64,000 nucleotides of DNA from Eriocheir sinensis. Taxonomy: Eukaryota > Arthropoda > Malacostraca > Decapoda > Varunidae. A program made the position numbers and the translations under genes. The notes beneath the pieces are model-generated. The model was not told the DNA's origin. It made no database searches and saw nothing but the letters and a program-made list of their open reading frames with translations. The stretch is taken from the NCBI RefSeq assembly GCF_024679095.1, contig NW_026111610.1, positions 1,060,550-1,124,549 of the forward strand, in the 5' to 3' direction. This document shows positions 1 to 13,769 of this stretch, one piece after another (within the stretch, counting starts at the first letter, position 1; each line of letters starts with the position of its first letter).

Positions 1-579
1 TACTACTTGTTTTTATATTATTTGTCTCACCTCAAGTTTCAGACAAGGCAGACAGTTCAAGAAGGGGAGAGTGGAAGAAATAATATCGGGGTGTATGCAT
101 TGTCAATCAGGGAAGTGGAAAGTGGTTCTAGGTGGGGTTAGGTTCACAGGAGCTGCCTTGTACACCGGCCTCTTGCAGACTCATTATGGTTTTATGTTCT
201 TATAGAAGCCTCTTTGTAATGTAAACGTGGCTGGATATGTCCGTAGACTTTACCGCGTCCCTACAAAGTTAACGCTCCGTCCGTGGAACACTGTCTTGTA
301 ACCATGGAAAAGTTAACGACACTCTGGTGAAAATCTTGCTGAAAATCTATCTTTCTGCTGAATAAGTCAGGCACTAAATATGGCAGGAGATCCACCGAGA
401 CTTTCATTCCGTTTATCAGAATTTGTAGCGTAGGCTCAAGAAAACTACTAGAAACTGCGTAGCGATCTGCAACGTTGTATTTCCAAGGAGAGTAGATGCA
501 CGATAGACGCTTTTTTGTTTCCATTTATTTTTTCCCTTTAGTTACGTCCTTCACTGTAAAAAATAAAATGTATAAAAAA
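1..579. other. Host DNA, no gene recognised
   Basis: This is AT-rich sequence with no open frame that looks like a conserved protein and no strong repeat. I see nothing to annotate apart from the poly(T) at its right edge, which is the tail of the SINE that follows. Confidence 0.5.
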
Positions 580-962
580 TAGTTTTTTTTTTTTTTTTTT
601 TTTTTACGTTGTTGCCTATTGTGCCGGTAGGCATCTTCCCGGTGGGGCCTGATGGTCGGCCCAAGGCTTCTTCCAGGTGGGGCCTGATGGTCGGCTCAGC
701 CCGTTCTGGCGCAGGCGAGTGTTTATAGTGACGCCATCTTGCATTGGCTCATGCTGCCCCCCGGAACTCGTTCTTGATTCCCTTGGACGGCTTCCTCTAG
801 AGTCCGGGTTGATGGGTGGTCTTCAGGACAGCATGTGGGTAGTTTTAAGCCACTCGGCGGTGACTGAAAAATCCGAGTGGTAGCGTGAGGATTCGAACCC
901 GCGTCGTCCATCACGCGGCGAATGTTGGTCCAGTACGCTACCAGCTCGGCCACCGCCTACCC
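580..962 (-). mobile_element. tRNA-derived SINE, minus strand
   Basis: On the minus strand the element starts near 962 with a tRNA-like head. An A-box-like segment (TGGCCGAGCTGGTAGCG, about 950-934) is followed by a B box (GGGTTCGAATCC, about 902-891). These are the internal RNA polymerase III promoter elements of tRNA genes. After the head comes an unrelated body of about 270 bp, ending in a poly(A) tail seen as the T run at about 582-605. A direct repeat of about 20 bp (GGTGGGGCCTGATGGTCGGC) sits in the body near 640-695. The head resembles a Leu/Ser-type tRNA with an extended variable region. It is not a functional tRNA gene, because no acceptor stem closes around it. Decapod genomes are rich in such SINEs. 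The family name is not known to me. Confidence 0.75.
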
Positions 963-1069
963 TAGATATGGATGTATGGATAAAGAGCCCCTTTTTTTTT
1001 GTTATTACAGTAAATGAAGCAGCTCAAGGGCAAAACAAAAAAATAAGTGAGGAACAAATGCCCGCTAAT

Positions 1070-1390
1070 CACTGCTCATATAGAAGAGTGTATAGCTGTA
1101 TGTTTTATGAATATGAGGCTTGTATGGAGCAACAAAAAAAAAAATACAAATACAAAAAAAATCGTTGGAATTACAGAGTCCTTTTTGGATGCATTATGTT
1201 TTATGAATATGAGACTTTATACGGAGCAGGAAAAAAAGTAACTGGCATAAAAACAACGAAAATACAAATACAAAAATTTTCGTTGGAGTTACAGAGAGTC
1301 CTTTTTGGAGGCATTATGTTTTATGAATATGAGACAATACGGAGCAGGAAAAAAAATGGCATAAAAACAACGAAAATACCAGCAAAGACA
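1070..1390. repeat. Three degenerate tandem copies of a ~115-bp unit
   Basis: The string TATGTTTTATGAATATGAG recurs at about 1098, 1195 and 1316. It is followed each time by GGAGCA plus an A-rich stretch, and in two copies by AAAACAACGAAAATAC and an ACAGAG-TCCTTTTTGGA box. The open frames across it are products of the repeat and are not annotated. Confidence 0.6.
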
Positions 1391-1840
1391 AATATTATAG
1401 ATCTTTTTTGAGGAATGCTGACAAGTTTCTCATCTTATGCGCAAACACAAATATGGTCGGAGCACAGAACATCGAAATACAGGAAGGGAACCCAAGTGTA
1501 AGTCTATATGGGAAAAAGGAGGAGGGGACGTTGATACTCACACGAAAAGTAAGGCATGTGATCGAGGTAGTGGCAGTGGAGGCTTTGGACTGGGTGAGAA
1601 AAATGACGGCGTGTATGATGGGCGAGGGATGGGAACGCGGGGCGGGAGAGCAGGTGAAGGACGCAGCTGGCTGGTTGGCTGGTTTAGACATAAGGATCGC
1701 GTCCCCACTTCATCCGCGAAGCAATGTTTGAGTTACATCTATCAATCTGGCGGGCCATCACTCATTCCTTCTGTCGCTCACTCTCTTTCTCTTGCTCCCT
1801 TTTACTCTTTCCATATCAAACACTTCAGTCACTCAGTCTC
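1391..1840. other. Host DNA, no gene recognised
   Basis: Mixed-composition sequence turning CT-rich towards the right. Open frames exist but have no recognisable domain, and they run into the CT microsatellite. Confidence 0.4.
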
Positions 1841-1843
1841 TCT

Positions 1844-2026
<183 letters not shown>

Positions 2027-2149
2027 GCCAACCACTTCAGTCAGTCAGTCAGTCTCTCTTCCTCTCTCTTTCTCTCTCTTTTACTCTTCCTATCTATCAA
2101 TCTATCTACCTCACAGACACGTACACACACACACACACACACACTATCA

Positions 2150-3230
2150 CCTCCCACGTACAAATATACACCAAAGGAACACACGAAATACCTCAGTTAG
2201 TGACATTAGCCGACAGCACCGCAGACAGGCCAGGCAATCACCACCTCTAATCACCAGATCACCAATCGTAATGTTCACGTCACCGACACACTTACGCTTC
2301 TTCGATTCACGTCTCGCCTCGCCCCACGTCAATCAACTCCCGCCCTCTCGCCTTTTATCGCCAGGTGAAATATTCCGAGTTACAAGGAGAGGGAAAGGAC
2401 TGGAAGCTGCATGAGTGACCTGGGAGTAAAATGTCCCCCCCCCCCCCGGCTGTAAATGTTTACCTTCGCTCCCAGGCATAAAAGTGAATGTTTTCTCCTT
2501 GTTTTCCTGGGATTTTCTGATACGTGTCATTCAGTCGTTGCCCTGCACCTTTTCCAATACACGCCCTGCCAGTTTTCTCTTAGTCCCACGCACTCTTGTT
2601 GTTTCATTTGTTTCCATGGCCGATTGGTTGCATGGTAAACTTGTGTAATATTTCTTGTTTCCTTTTATATATCGAAATTGACTTCTTATAGAGGTGTGTG
2701 GACTGGCAGATCTTTTTTGAGGAGTGCTGACTATATAGTGTTTTGTCTTCCATGTGCAATACCAAACAGTCCAGTTCAGCAAAAGTCAGAAACGTTTTCA
2801 TCTGAATTGCGTAAAGACAAAATCAGAAACGAAAAAGATTACCAGACAGACAGACAGGCCGACAGAGAGACAGGTAGATAGACAGACATACAGGCACGCA
2901 GGCAGGCAGGCAGGAAACACACACAGGAAAGAAAAATTGAGGAAAGGATGAAAACGAAGTATGAGAATGTCAATAAAGGACAAATCACAACAAACAAGAA
3001 GGAAGAAAAAGAAAGAACGAAAGAAAGAAAGAGAGAAAGAAAGACGCAGAAAGAAAGAAAGAATTTAATAAAGAAAGCCAGACAGAGAAAGGAAGAAATA
3101 GAAAAAGAGAGGAAAAAAGAAGAAAAAAATGTGAAAGTATGAAAGAGAGAAAACACGGAAGGGAAGGAAACACGAGAAAACAAAAGGAAAAATACTCAAA
3201 AGAAAAGCAGAAGAGCAAAGAACAACAGTG
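2150..3230. other. Host DNA with purine-rich low-complexity tail
   Basis: 2150-2820 holds a short C run at 2434 and no recognisable gene. 2840-3230 is a degenerate purine-rich stretch of GACA-, GGCA- and GAAA-type repeats. I see no supported gene here. Confidence 0.5.
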
Positions 3231-3593
3231 GTCAGTTCATCCCCTTCCTGACAGATTACTAAGGAGCGGACCGGACGAGAGTGGCGGAAGGAAGGATCTG
3301 AGGGAGGACAACGAAAAAAAGAAAACTTGCATACAGAAGGGATGAAGAATGTGCCGCAGAGGGGAGCCGAAGGAAGCGCCTCACCAGTAAAAGAACATCA
3401 CATTGCTTCGCCTAAGAAAAAGGATCCTGAACCTCTTACTCCCCTCCGCGCCGCTGTCATCCGTTCATAGTCTTGGAAGGGGAACGAAGGATAAGGGAAG
3501 CTAAAAAGAATAAAGGAAAAGCGATCTAAGACGTCATGGCGGTTTTGAAAGTGTAGGAATGGATTGTCTGCTACCGTTGACATCAGAAGAAAG

Positions 3594-3594
3594 G

Positions 3595-3685
<91 letters not shown>

Positions 3686-3910
3686 TGTTGTTGTTGGTGG
3701 TGGTGGTGGTGGTGGTGGTGGTGGCGGTAGTTATACTGTTGTTGTTATTATTGTTTTTTGTAGCGGTAATGGAGGTGGTGGTGGTGGTGGTAGGAGTAGT
3801 ACATGTGGTTGTTGTTATTGTTGTTGCTGCGATGATAATAGTGGTGGGGGGGGGGGAGGAGGGGTTGTTACTGTTATTCTGGTGGTGGTGGTGGTGGTGG
3901 TTGGTGTTGT
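3594..3910. repeat. (TAG)n / (TGG)n trinucleotide block
   Basis: A pure TAG tract (about 3594-3684) passes into TTG and TGG tracts, then into degenerate TGG and TTG repeats to about 3910. Frames across it are homopolymeric poly-Val or poly-Tyr and are not genes. Confidence 0.95.
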
Positions 3911-4102
3911 TATCGCTGCTGTATATGTCTCTGTTGTGGTGAAGGTCCAGGGCATTCATTAGTGCGTTGTAAATCACCGAGACTATTTTCTGCCCGCCGA
4001 GAACTTAACCAAACATTATATAAAGGGCATCAAAGGCTATAGCGTGGACTACTACTCATATATAAATTTTTCAGAGCAATTTTTATCAGCGAACGCTATG
4101 AG

Positions 4103-4103
<1 letters not shown>

Positions 4104-4154
<51 letters not shown>
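4104..4154. repeat. (AC)n microsatellite
   Basis: A pure AC dinucleotide tract of about 50 bp. Confidence 0.95.
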
Positions 4155-4158
<4 letters not shown>

Positions 4159-4587
4159 GGCTGTTATATAGCTTCACTTCCCTGTTCCGTGACCCGCGAC
4201 GCTTGCAAACAGTAATCCTAAAAAACACTGCTTAGGGCCCTGCCTCTTAAGTGCCTCTCCGGTGCTTGCAGAGAGACAAACAGACACAGAGATTTAGATA
4301 GATAGAAAGACAGTAAGAGTATAATACGTTGACAAGACAGACACAGGAAAAGACAGGACATACATGAACACAGAAGAGGGCAGAGACAGACAAACAGACA
4401 TACAAGCAGAAAATGACAGGACAGAAAATGACGTAGACAGAAAAAAGAAGACAGAGAAAGACAAAAGGAGAGACAAACACACAGCAAAAGGACAAACACA
4501 GAAACAAAGAAAGACAAAAAAAGAAAAACTACAACTAAGAAACCCCCCCCCCCAAAAAAAAAAAAGAACCGAGCCAAAAACAACCGA
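4155..4587. other. Host DNA, GACA-type low complexity
   Basis: 4270-4550 is a degenerate array of ACAGA/GACA words ending in a C run and an A run. No gene is supported. Confidence 0.5.
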
Positions 4588-4672
4588 GTAGCGGGCTTTT
4601 TTTTATATTATTGTTTCCTTTTTTTGTGCCCTTGAGCTGTCTCCTTTGTTGTAAAAAAAAAAAAAACGGACA
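4588..4672. mobile_element. Short interspersed repeat tail (AGCGGGC...GTAAAAAA type)
   Basis: The order AGCGGGCTTTTTTT, then GTTTCCTTTTTTTGTGCCC, then TTGAGC, then GTCTCCTTTGTTGTAAAAAA recurs at four places in this window. This points to one short repeat family, probably the end of a SINE or MITE. See also 5935-6115, 12525-12610 and 13353-13425. Confidence 0.6.
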
Positions 4673-4984
4673 GACAGAGAACCAAACGAAAAGACAACCA
4701 AGAAACGCAGACACAAAATGACACACACACACAGAAAGACACGGAAAGGACACATACGAGAACCCAGAAGTAAAACAAAAGACGCTGTAAAGATAAGAGG
4801 TCGTAACTTTAACAACTCGGGTCGTAGTCTCGCCGTGAATTAAGGAGGGAGCATCGGGGATCATGTTTCTTAATGGTCCCTCTAAGCGAGAAAAATGAGA
4901 AAAAAATCATCACTCCCACAAATCATTTCATAATATATATCAGAGCATTTTTGATCAGTTTATGTATTATCTATTTTGGGGGTT

Positions 4985-5065
4985 TATATCTTGGCACAAA
5001 TTTGGCCCGTCGCTGCTACACGGTAAAGCCACAAATTTGGTCCGTCGCTGCTACCGGGTTAAGGA
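4985..5065. repeat. Duplicated 'CACAAATTTGG..CCGTCGCTGCTAC' motif
   Basis: Two close copies, at about 4997 and 5030, of a 30-bp word containing ACAAATTTGG and CCGTCGCTGCTAC. The rest of 4880-5930 shows short GA and GT tracts and no gene. Confidence 0.45.
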
Positions 5066-5446
5066 GGGAGCAGCTGCCGCGTCGCCCAGTCCGTCAAAGT
5101 AAGGCACTCGAGGGGCCACTAGGATTACGGGCACGAGGCGAGACTGAGGGTGAGGCAAGGAGAAACACGAGCCTCTGGAAATGGAAATGACACTAGCGGA
5201 GACGAGAAAAGAAGGAGGAGGAGGTGGGGAGAGGGGGTTGTGGGTGTGGGTGGGGGTTGTTGGGGTGTGGGGGGTGAGGACGGCAAGAGAAGAGAGAGGT
5301 GAGTTTAGTAGACAAAATCTGTATCGGTTTTATATACGGGAAGTGACTTTTTTGAGGACACGAAAAAATTAGAAAAAGGATACATAGAAATAACGTTATG
5401 TGAACCTTGCAAAAAAAAACAAAAAAACAAGTGAGAGAGTGAGAGC

Positions 5447-5479
<33 letters not shown>

Positions 5480-5934
5480 ACGGCAAGGTGTGATGTCAAA
5501 TGTAAGAGACAAATGGCAAAAAAAAAGAGAACAGGTGAAGAGAAGATTAAGGAAACATAGAAACATGAAAGATCAGGCAACATAAAACCCGTTGACTTAT
5601 AAGGAATTTGTCGGTTTAGTAATTTTATCTATCAGCCAAGTACTTAAGTGACTTGTGTAACTAAATAGTGCACTTTATGCCCATACTTACAAGAATGCTT
5701 ACTTAACTCCTGCCACGGTTAAGTAACGGTTAATATATTGTTTTCAAAGGATCTGATCGTTTTCACACTACATTCTACCGCAGGGAACTTGTTGCAGTGG
5801 CGGATGACTCGACTCGATAAAGAAAAATCCAAATGTTTGTCATCCATCACCTCGTCATAAATCTACATGCAGTTGTAGCTCTTGCCAGGGTAATAACGTT
5901 AATCAGTTTGAGACGTTCTTCCTACAACAGCTGG

Positions 5935-6115
5935 CTTTTTTTTAAAGCGGGATTTTTTTTAGCGGGCTTTTTTATAGCGGGTTTTTTATAGCGGGGTTTT
6001 TTATAGCGGGCTTTTTTATAGCGGGCTTTTATATAACGGGCTTTTTTATTAGCGAGCTTATTTTATTATTGTTTCCTTTTTTTGTACCCTTGACCCGTAT
6101 CCTTTGATGTAAAAA
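5935..6115. mobile_element. Short repeat tail with expanded AGCGGGCTTTTTT units
   Basis: This is a second copy of the family seen at 4588. The TAGCGGGCTTTTTTA head is amplified about seven times (5945-6060) before the usual GTTTCCTTTTTTTGTACCC and TTTGATGTAAAAAA tail. Confidence 0.6.
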
Positions 6116-6179
6116 AAAACGTATCAAGAATCGTGTCATATTAGCGGCGTGTTACTGAATTATCTCAAGCAATTCAATG

Positions 6180-8008
<1,829 letters not shown>

Positions 8009-8442
8009 TAAACCATGCGAGAAAAAAAAGAAAGAAAGAAAGGAAGAAAGAAACGAAAATACAAAGAAAAACAAACAGAGAAACAGAAAGAGAGAGACCG
8101 AGACAGATATAGACACAGAGGGAGAGGGAGACAAAGAAAAAGAAGAAGGGAAGAAAGAAAGGAATAAAGGAAGGAAGGAAGGAAGATAAGAAAGGAAGAT
8201 AAAAAAGAAAGGGAGATAAAAGACAGACACAAACAAAAGAAAGAAAGAAACAGACCAACTTACTGACAGAGAGAGAAAAAGAGACAAAAACAGACAGAGA
8301 CAGATAAAGAGAAGGAGAAAGACGCAATAGAGAGAAAAATATACCCAGCACGCGAACGAAAGAAGGAACCCAATAACGAAGAGGAAATTGAGTGAAAAGA
8401 GACGGGAGATTGAATTAGAAAGAAGCAATCTCCGTCGTCCAA

Positions 8443-8659
<217 letters not shown>

Positions 8660-9155
8660 AAGAGAGAGAGTCCAGACTTCATAGGCCTCTCATTATGGAA
8701 AGACTTATAAAAAGGAGATAAGAAGAGAGAGGAAGGAAGAGGAGAGATAAGAGGAGGAGGAGGAGGAGGAGGAGGAAATGAAGGACGAGGACGAAAAGGA
8801 GGAGGAAAGGAAAAGAAAAAAATCAAAGCAAACGAGGAAAAGAAAAAAGAAACGAAATAAGAAAAGAAAAGAAGAAAATTAAAGAAGAGGAGGAGAAGGA
8901 AGAGAAGAAAGAGGAGGTAGTGGAAGAGGAGGAGGAGGGGGAGGAGGAAGAAAAAAAATAGAAAACAGAAAAAGCATGAACAAATAAAAAGGAAAAAACA
9001 AATATTAGAGAAGAAGAAAAAGACAACAGAAGAAAAAAAAAAGATTAATAATGTAACTGTCACAGCTTTTACACGAATTCGCTAAGAGCATTAAGTGTCG
9101 AAGCAAAAGTCCATCCCAGAAAAATAAACGCCCTTGGAACAAACAAAGACGCAGG

Positions 9156-9186
<31 letters not shown>

Positions 9187-9221
9187 GGAAGACGAAGAAG
9201 AAGAAGAAGAAGAAGAAGAAG

Positions 9222-9286
<65 letters not shown>

Positions 9287-9292
9287 GCAGAA
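9156..9292. repeat. (CAA)n / (GAA)n trinucleotide block
   Basis: CAA repeats are interrupted by a GAA stretch (about 9190-9222) and then resume. The poly-Gln/Glu frame (9134-9316) is short and has no flanking coding signal, so I treat it as a repeat. Confidence 0.9.
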
Positions 9293-9316
9293 CAAGAACA
9301 AGAGCAAGAAGACTAA

Positions 9317-10054
9317 CAATACTAACACTAATAATACCACTACCAATAACAGGCAGCGCGGAGGGTTAGTTTTTTAAGGACAGCGGGAGGCACTTCGTCG
9401 GGTCCATAAGCCCTCAGATGATTTATGCCAAAGGTTCATATTCTGACACTTATCGGGCTCCCATCACGACCATTTTCTAAGGCCACAGAGAAGATTAACC
9501 GGTAACAACAACATCAGTCGTACCAACCATGTGCGCTGCTGAGAGGAAAAGCTTGTCAAGTCCAGTATTTCCGCATCAAGATATATTTTTTTTAGTGAAG
9601 AATTCAGCTAAAAGACAAAAAAAAAAAAAAAAAGAGGAAAAATACAAAATGAAAGAAACACTATACGGTCAAAGTTACTAAACTGAAGCAGAATTTACAT
9701 CAACAATTGCTAACAGAAAAAAAAAAATGCAAATGGTTGTGTTGGAACAGAAAAGCATAACCCTCACACGTGTATATTTTGAATATAGCAAAATTCTAAA
9801 TATAGCAAAAAAAGGTCTATTGTATTTAATCTTTTACATTTTTCTACCTTCAATGGACCGTCCTGCAGGGTACAATGGGTTACTGAAGCCATGAATGCGC
9901 TGTTTTTTGTCGCGAAATTCATTTTCCTTTGATTTCATTTAAGTTTGATTGACTTTGCATTCACTGGTTCTTGCGTCTAATTTCTCTATTGTGGCTGCGA
10001 TCAAAGGGCATTACATGGTGGCTGAAAAGACTCATTAGGTTCCATACTTCAAAT
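9317..10054. other. Host DNA, no gene recognised
   Basis: Unique-looking AT-rich sequence with an A run near 9620. I see no supported gene. Confidence 0.4.
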
Positions 10055-10297
10055 GTTTGGTCACCGCTTCTCACTGCTCAATAGTTTTTACTCGTGAATC
10101 TTGAACAAATTTTGGTTAATCCCGAAGGACAGCCTCAGACAATTTAGCATCCCTACAACATACGTGTCTTGGCTTGTTTGGTCACCGATCCTCGCTGCTC
10201 AATAGTTTTTACTCGTGAATCTTGAACAAATTTTGGTTAATCCCGAAGGACAGCCTCAGACAATTTAGCATCTCAACAACATACGTGTCTAAGCTTA
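10055..10297. repeat. Tandem duplication, 121-bp period
   Basis: The segment starting GTTTGGTCACCG at 10055 repeats at 10176 with only a few substitutions. Both copies contain TTGAACAAATTTTGGTTAAT and GAAGGACAGCCTCAGAC. Confidence 0.85.
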
Positions 10298-10375
10298 AGA
10301 ACTCAATTGCTGGCGACAGGGGGTAGGGGGGAGAAAGTAGTGACCTTGAAGTAGCTAGCACACACCTCACAGTAT

Positions 10376-10392
10376 GAAAGAAAGAAATAAAA

Positions 10393-10432
<40 letters not shown>

Positions 10433-10440
10433 GAAAAAGA
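10376..10440. repeat. (GAAA)n microsatellite
   Basis: Imperfect GAAA tetranucleotide repeats. The following 10440-10830 is AT-rich with no supported gene. Confidence 0.85.
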
Positions 10441-10829
10441 AATGTAAACTAAATGAGGTATGGTAAACTATTTAAACTGCCTTCCTGTCAAACACACGAC
10501 TACATCAGGTAATAAAAATTTCAACTATGTAAGCAAGGTAGAGGAACAGCTTCCCTATGAAGTACACGACAAAAAACGAAAAACATACAAAAACACAGAA
10601 TTCACCAGCAGGAACGTACCGTACTCCTCTAAACATATATAAAAATAACGCTGCCCATTAAAACACTGAAATAATCGGGCGCGCAGGCATCCATGATACC
10701 TAAACTAAAACCAATTGGAAGAAGCTTAACAACGCTCAACAATTTCCGAACGTAATAACGGGGAATTACAATGGGGTAAAGTCATGTACACCGGATGTTT
10801 GTTTTGTGGTTAATGCATGCTAGTTGTTG

Positions 10830-10831
<2 letters not shown>

Positions 10832-10868
<37 letters not shown>
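10832..10868. repeat. (GT)n microsatellite
   Basis: A pure GT tract that abuts the 32-bp minisatellite. Confidence 0.95.
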
Positions 10869-10869
<1 letters not shown>

Positions 10870-11822
10870 CACGTTGCCAAATATACACGTCACTCAGCAT
10901 TCACGAAGTCAAATATACACGTCATTCAGCATTCACGAAGTCAAATATACACGTCAATCAGCATTCACGTACCCAAAAATACACGTCAATCAGCATTCAC
11001 GTAGCCAAATATACACGTCAATCAGCATTCACGAAGTCAAATATACACGTCAATCAGCGTTCACGTAGCCAAATATACACGTCAATCAGCATTCACGAAG
11101 TCAAATATACACGTCACTCAGCATTCACGAAGTCAAATATACACGTCACTCAGCGTTCACGTAGCCAAATATACACGTCACTCAGCATTCACGAAGTCAA
11201 ATATACACGTCACTCAGCATTCACGAAGTCAAATATACACGTCAATCAGCGTTCACGTAGCCAAATATACACGTCACTCAGCGTTCACGTAGCCAAATAT
11301 ACACGTCACTCAGCATTCACGAAGTCAAATATACACGTCAATCAGCATTCACGAAGTCAAATATACACGTCACTCAGCGTTCACGTAGCCAAGTATACAC
11401 GTCAATCAGCATTCACGAAGTCAAATATACACGTCACTCAGCGTTCACGTAGCCAAGTATACACGTCAATCAGCATTCACGAAGTCAAATATACACGTCA
11501 ATCAGCATTCACGAAGTCAAATATACACGTCAATCAGCATTCATGAAGTCAAATATACACGTCAATCAGCGTTCACGAAGTCAAATATACACGTCAATCA
11601 GCATTCACGAAGTCAAATATACACGTCAATCAGCATTCACGAAGTCAAATATACACGTCAATCAGCATTCACGAAGTCAAATATACACGTCAATCAGCAT
11701 TCACGAAGTCAAATATACACGTCAATCAGCATTCACGAAGTCAAATATACACGTCAATCAGCATTCACGAAGTCTAATATACACGTCAATCAGCATTCAC
11801 GAAGTCAAATATACACGTCAAT
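10870..11822. repeat. 32-bp minisatellite, about 30 copies
   Basis: The unit is 32 bp and contains AAATATACACGTCAATCAGC followed by ATTCACGAAGTC. Two main variants differ at linked positions: GCATTCACGAAGTC and GCGTTCACGTAGCC. A further site alternates between CAATCAGC and CACTCAGC. The variants are interspersed up to about 11460, and the right third is nearly homogeneous. All open frames over this block (96-bp protein period) are products of the repeat. Confidence 0.95.
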
Positions 11823-12886
11823 TTTCATATATCACGTGGTTAAGAAAACATGCCACTCATCTTCCTACAATGCAACGATGTACAACAATACCAGAAACAC
11901 ACACCGTTACAGACACACTAGTAAAGGGTGAGTGTTACTGAGCAAAACAAATTAGAAGCAGGCAACTGGGAGGAGATTTTACAAGGCTACGAAAATGGAG
12001 AGCCAATTAACGCAAGCTATAGCCGATAAAGAATCAATTATTGCACCGAATGGCTGGGTTGTACTTCAGCGGTAATGAACCTTTAATCTCCAGCAATCGT
12101 GTTGGCTTCGTGTTGTGCTCGTGTGTCTCCCCGGTAACATTAACGGGAGATTACGACACTGGATAATTGAATTCGATGTTGGGGTTAAAAATACCGCGGT
12201 TGGTTGTGTTAATTTACTTGGATATATCTCGATCTCTTTCTCCTTATTGCTTCTACTTGCCTTTTCTCTTTCTCGGCGTCTCAAGGGTCTAGGGACTCAT
12301 GAAGAAGGTGTTTAAAGAGCCTGCACCTCCCTCTACCTGCTTCGTTTCATAATAACAATAGTAATAACAACAATAATAATAACAATAATCAGGTGCGCTT
12401 CTTGGCTCTCCTAAATATTTTTGAGAGGCGTTAAGTGGTTGTATTGTGCGTAAGGAATGGTAGGATAGTGCATGGTTCTCTTCATGGAAAGCGGTGTTGG
12501 TGCAGAAGTTTGGCTGTTTTTGGATTTTTTTTTTTTTACAGCAAAGGACAGAAGGACACATAAAAAGGAAAAAATAAAAAAAAGCCCGCTACTCGCTGCT
12601 CCTGTAAAGAATCCGAAGAGGTGGCAGAAAAATATCATACCTCGACTGTAATGATTTTTGTTGCTCTTTCGTGGATGCTTAATAGTTTTTCCTACATTAC
12701 CTGCTCTAGATTCTTGTCACTTAAGAATCCAGTTCCACTCTCCTTCCTCTTTACAAGACTTTAATAGTACAAGACATGTCCGTCAGGCAATGTTATGAAT
12801 GCACCACACATCTTCTCAACCTCACTGTGACGTATGATGCCTCACTTAATGCCTTTCAGACCTTCTAGCATTGCATGTCGTCAACT
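11823..12886. other. Host DNA, no gene recognised
   Basis: Mixed sequence with a short AAT/AAC stretch (12350-12390). It contains a copy of the short repeat tail at 12525-12610 in the reverse orientation (TTACAGCAAAGGACAG ... AAAAAGCCCGCTACTCGCTG). No gene is supported. Confidence 0.45.
12525..12610. mobile_element. Short repeat tail, reverse orientation
   Basis: This is the reverse complement of the 4588-type element. TTTTTTTTTACAGCAAAGGA comes first and AAAAAAGCCCGCTACTCGCTG comes last. Confidence 0.5.
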
Positions 12887-13182
12887 AACCTAGCCTAATC
12901 TAACACAACCAAGCCTAACCTAATCTAACCATTAACCTAACCGAACCTAACCTAACCTAACCTAACCTAAACTAACCCCTAACCTAACCCAACCTAACCT
13001 AACCAAGCATAACCTAATCTAACCTAACCTAGCCTAACCTAACCTAACCCCTAACATAACATAACCGAACCTAACCTAACCTAGCCTAACCTAAACTAAC
13101 CCCTAATCTAACCTAATCTAATCTAATCTAACCTAACCTAACCTAACGTAACCTAACCTAACCTAGCCTAACCTAACCTAAT
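12887..13182. repeat. Interstitial telomere-like (CCTAA/TTAGG)n block
   Basis: About 300 bp of degenerate CCTAA pentamers, such as AACCTAACCTAACCTAAACT, interrupted by ACCCCTAACC and CCTAATCTAA variants. TTAGG is the common arthropod telomere repeat. The degeneracy and internal position argue for an interstitial block and not a chromosome end. The block lies under 1 kb from the left edge of the virus-derived region. Confidence 0.85.
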
Positions 13183-13352
13183 GGAGCTTTTGCGAAGTAC
13201 GTGTTTCAGATTTCAAAAGTGAGGTGAATGCATTACATATCCATCCATCTGTCTGTCTTTGTGAATTAGTGAGTCTGTAAGTGTATCAAGACACCTCTTC
13301 ACCCGAAATTGACCTCTCTTTTGGCCACTCTTTACTACTTTCTGTTGTGGGA

Positions 13353-13425
13353 GAGGTGAGCAGCGGGCTTTTTTTTCTACCTCCATTTTGTTGCCCTTGA
13401 GCCGTCTCCTTTGCTGTAAAAAAAA
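13353..13425. mobile_element. Short repeat tail (AGCGGGC...GTAAAAAAA type)
   Basis: This is the best-preserved copy of the family: GCAGCGGGCTTTTTTTTCTA, then TTGTTGCCCTTGAGCCGTC, then TCCTTTGCTGTAAAAAAA. Confidence 0.6.
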
Positions 13426-13445
13426 GTCATTTCTGATATACCTTT

Positions 13446-13556
13446 ACTTTTTCATCATTTGTTCAATTAACTGACTTAAAAAAGCACTTCAAAAACTACT
13501 GCTTTTTCATCATTTATACAAGTAACTTACTCATAAAAGCACTTCAAAAACTACTG
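13446..13556. repeat. Tandem duplication, ~57-bp period
   Basis: Two copies of a unit containing CTTTTTCATCATTT and AAAAGCACTTCAAAAACTAC. Confidence 0.8.
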
Positions 13557-13687
13557 GATACTTTAGTAAATTCATGGAATGTCAGGAAGTAGAGTATTTA
13601 TAACACACGACTTGACCGTAAAAAAAAAAAAAAAAATATACGCAAAGTCGCTGAAATATGTGATAAAGTTAAAAAAATATATGAATT

Positions 13688-13690
<3 letters not shown>

Positions 13691-13760
<70 letters not shown>
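13691..13760. repeat. (CT)n microsatellite
   Basis: A pure CT tract of about 70 bp. It could serve as the polypyrimidine tract of the candidate splice acceptor immediately downstream. Confidence 0.95.
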
Positions 13761-13763
<3 letters not shown>

Positions 13764-13769
13764 AGCAGA

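Noticed and set aside
870..962. Functional tRNA gene on the minus strand
   Set aside because: A and B boxes are present but the acceptor stem does not pair and a SINE body with a poly(A) tail follows, so it is a retroposon head.
10870..11822. CRISPR-like array
   Set aside because: Direct repeats are contiguous without unique spacers and the context is eukaryotic. It is a minisatellite. The viral arrays are rejected as CRISPR for the same reason.
12887..13182. A true chromosome end
   Set aside because: The CCTAA units are degenerate and unique sequence lies on both sides, so the block is interstitial.
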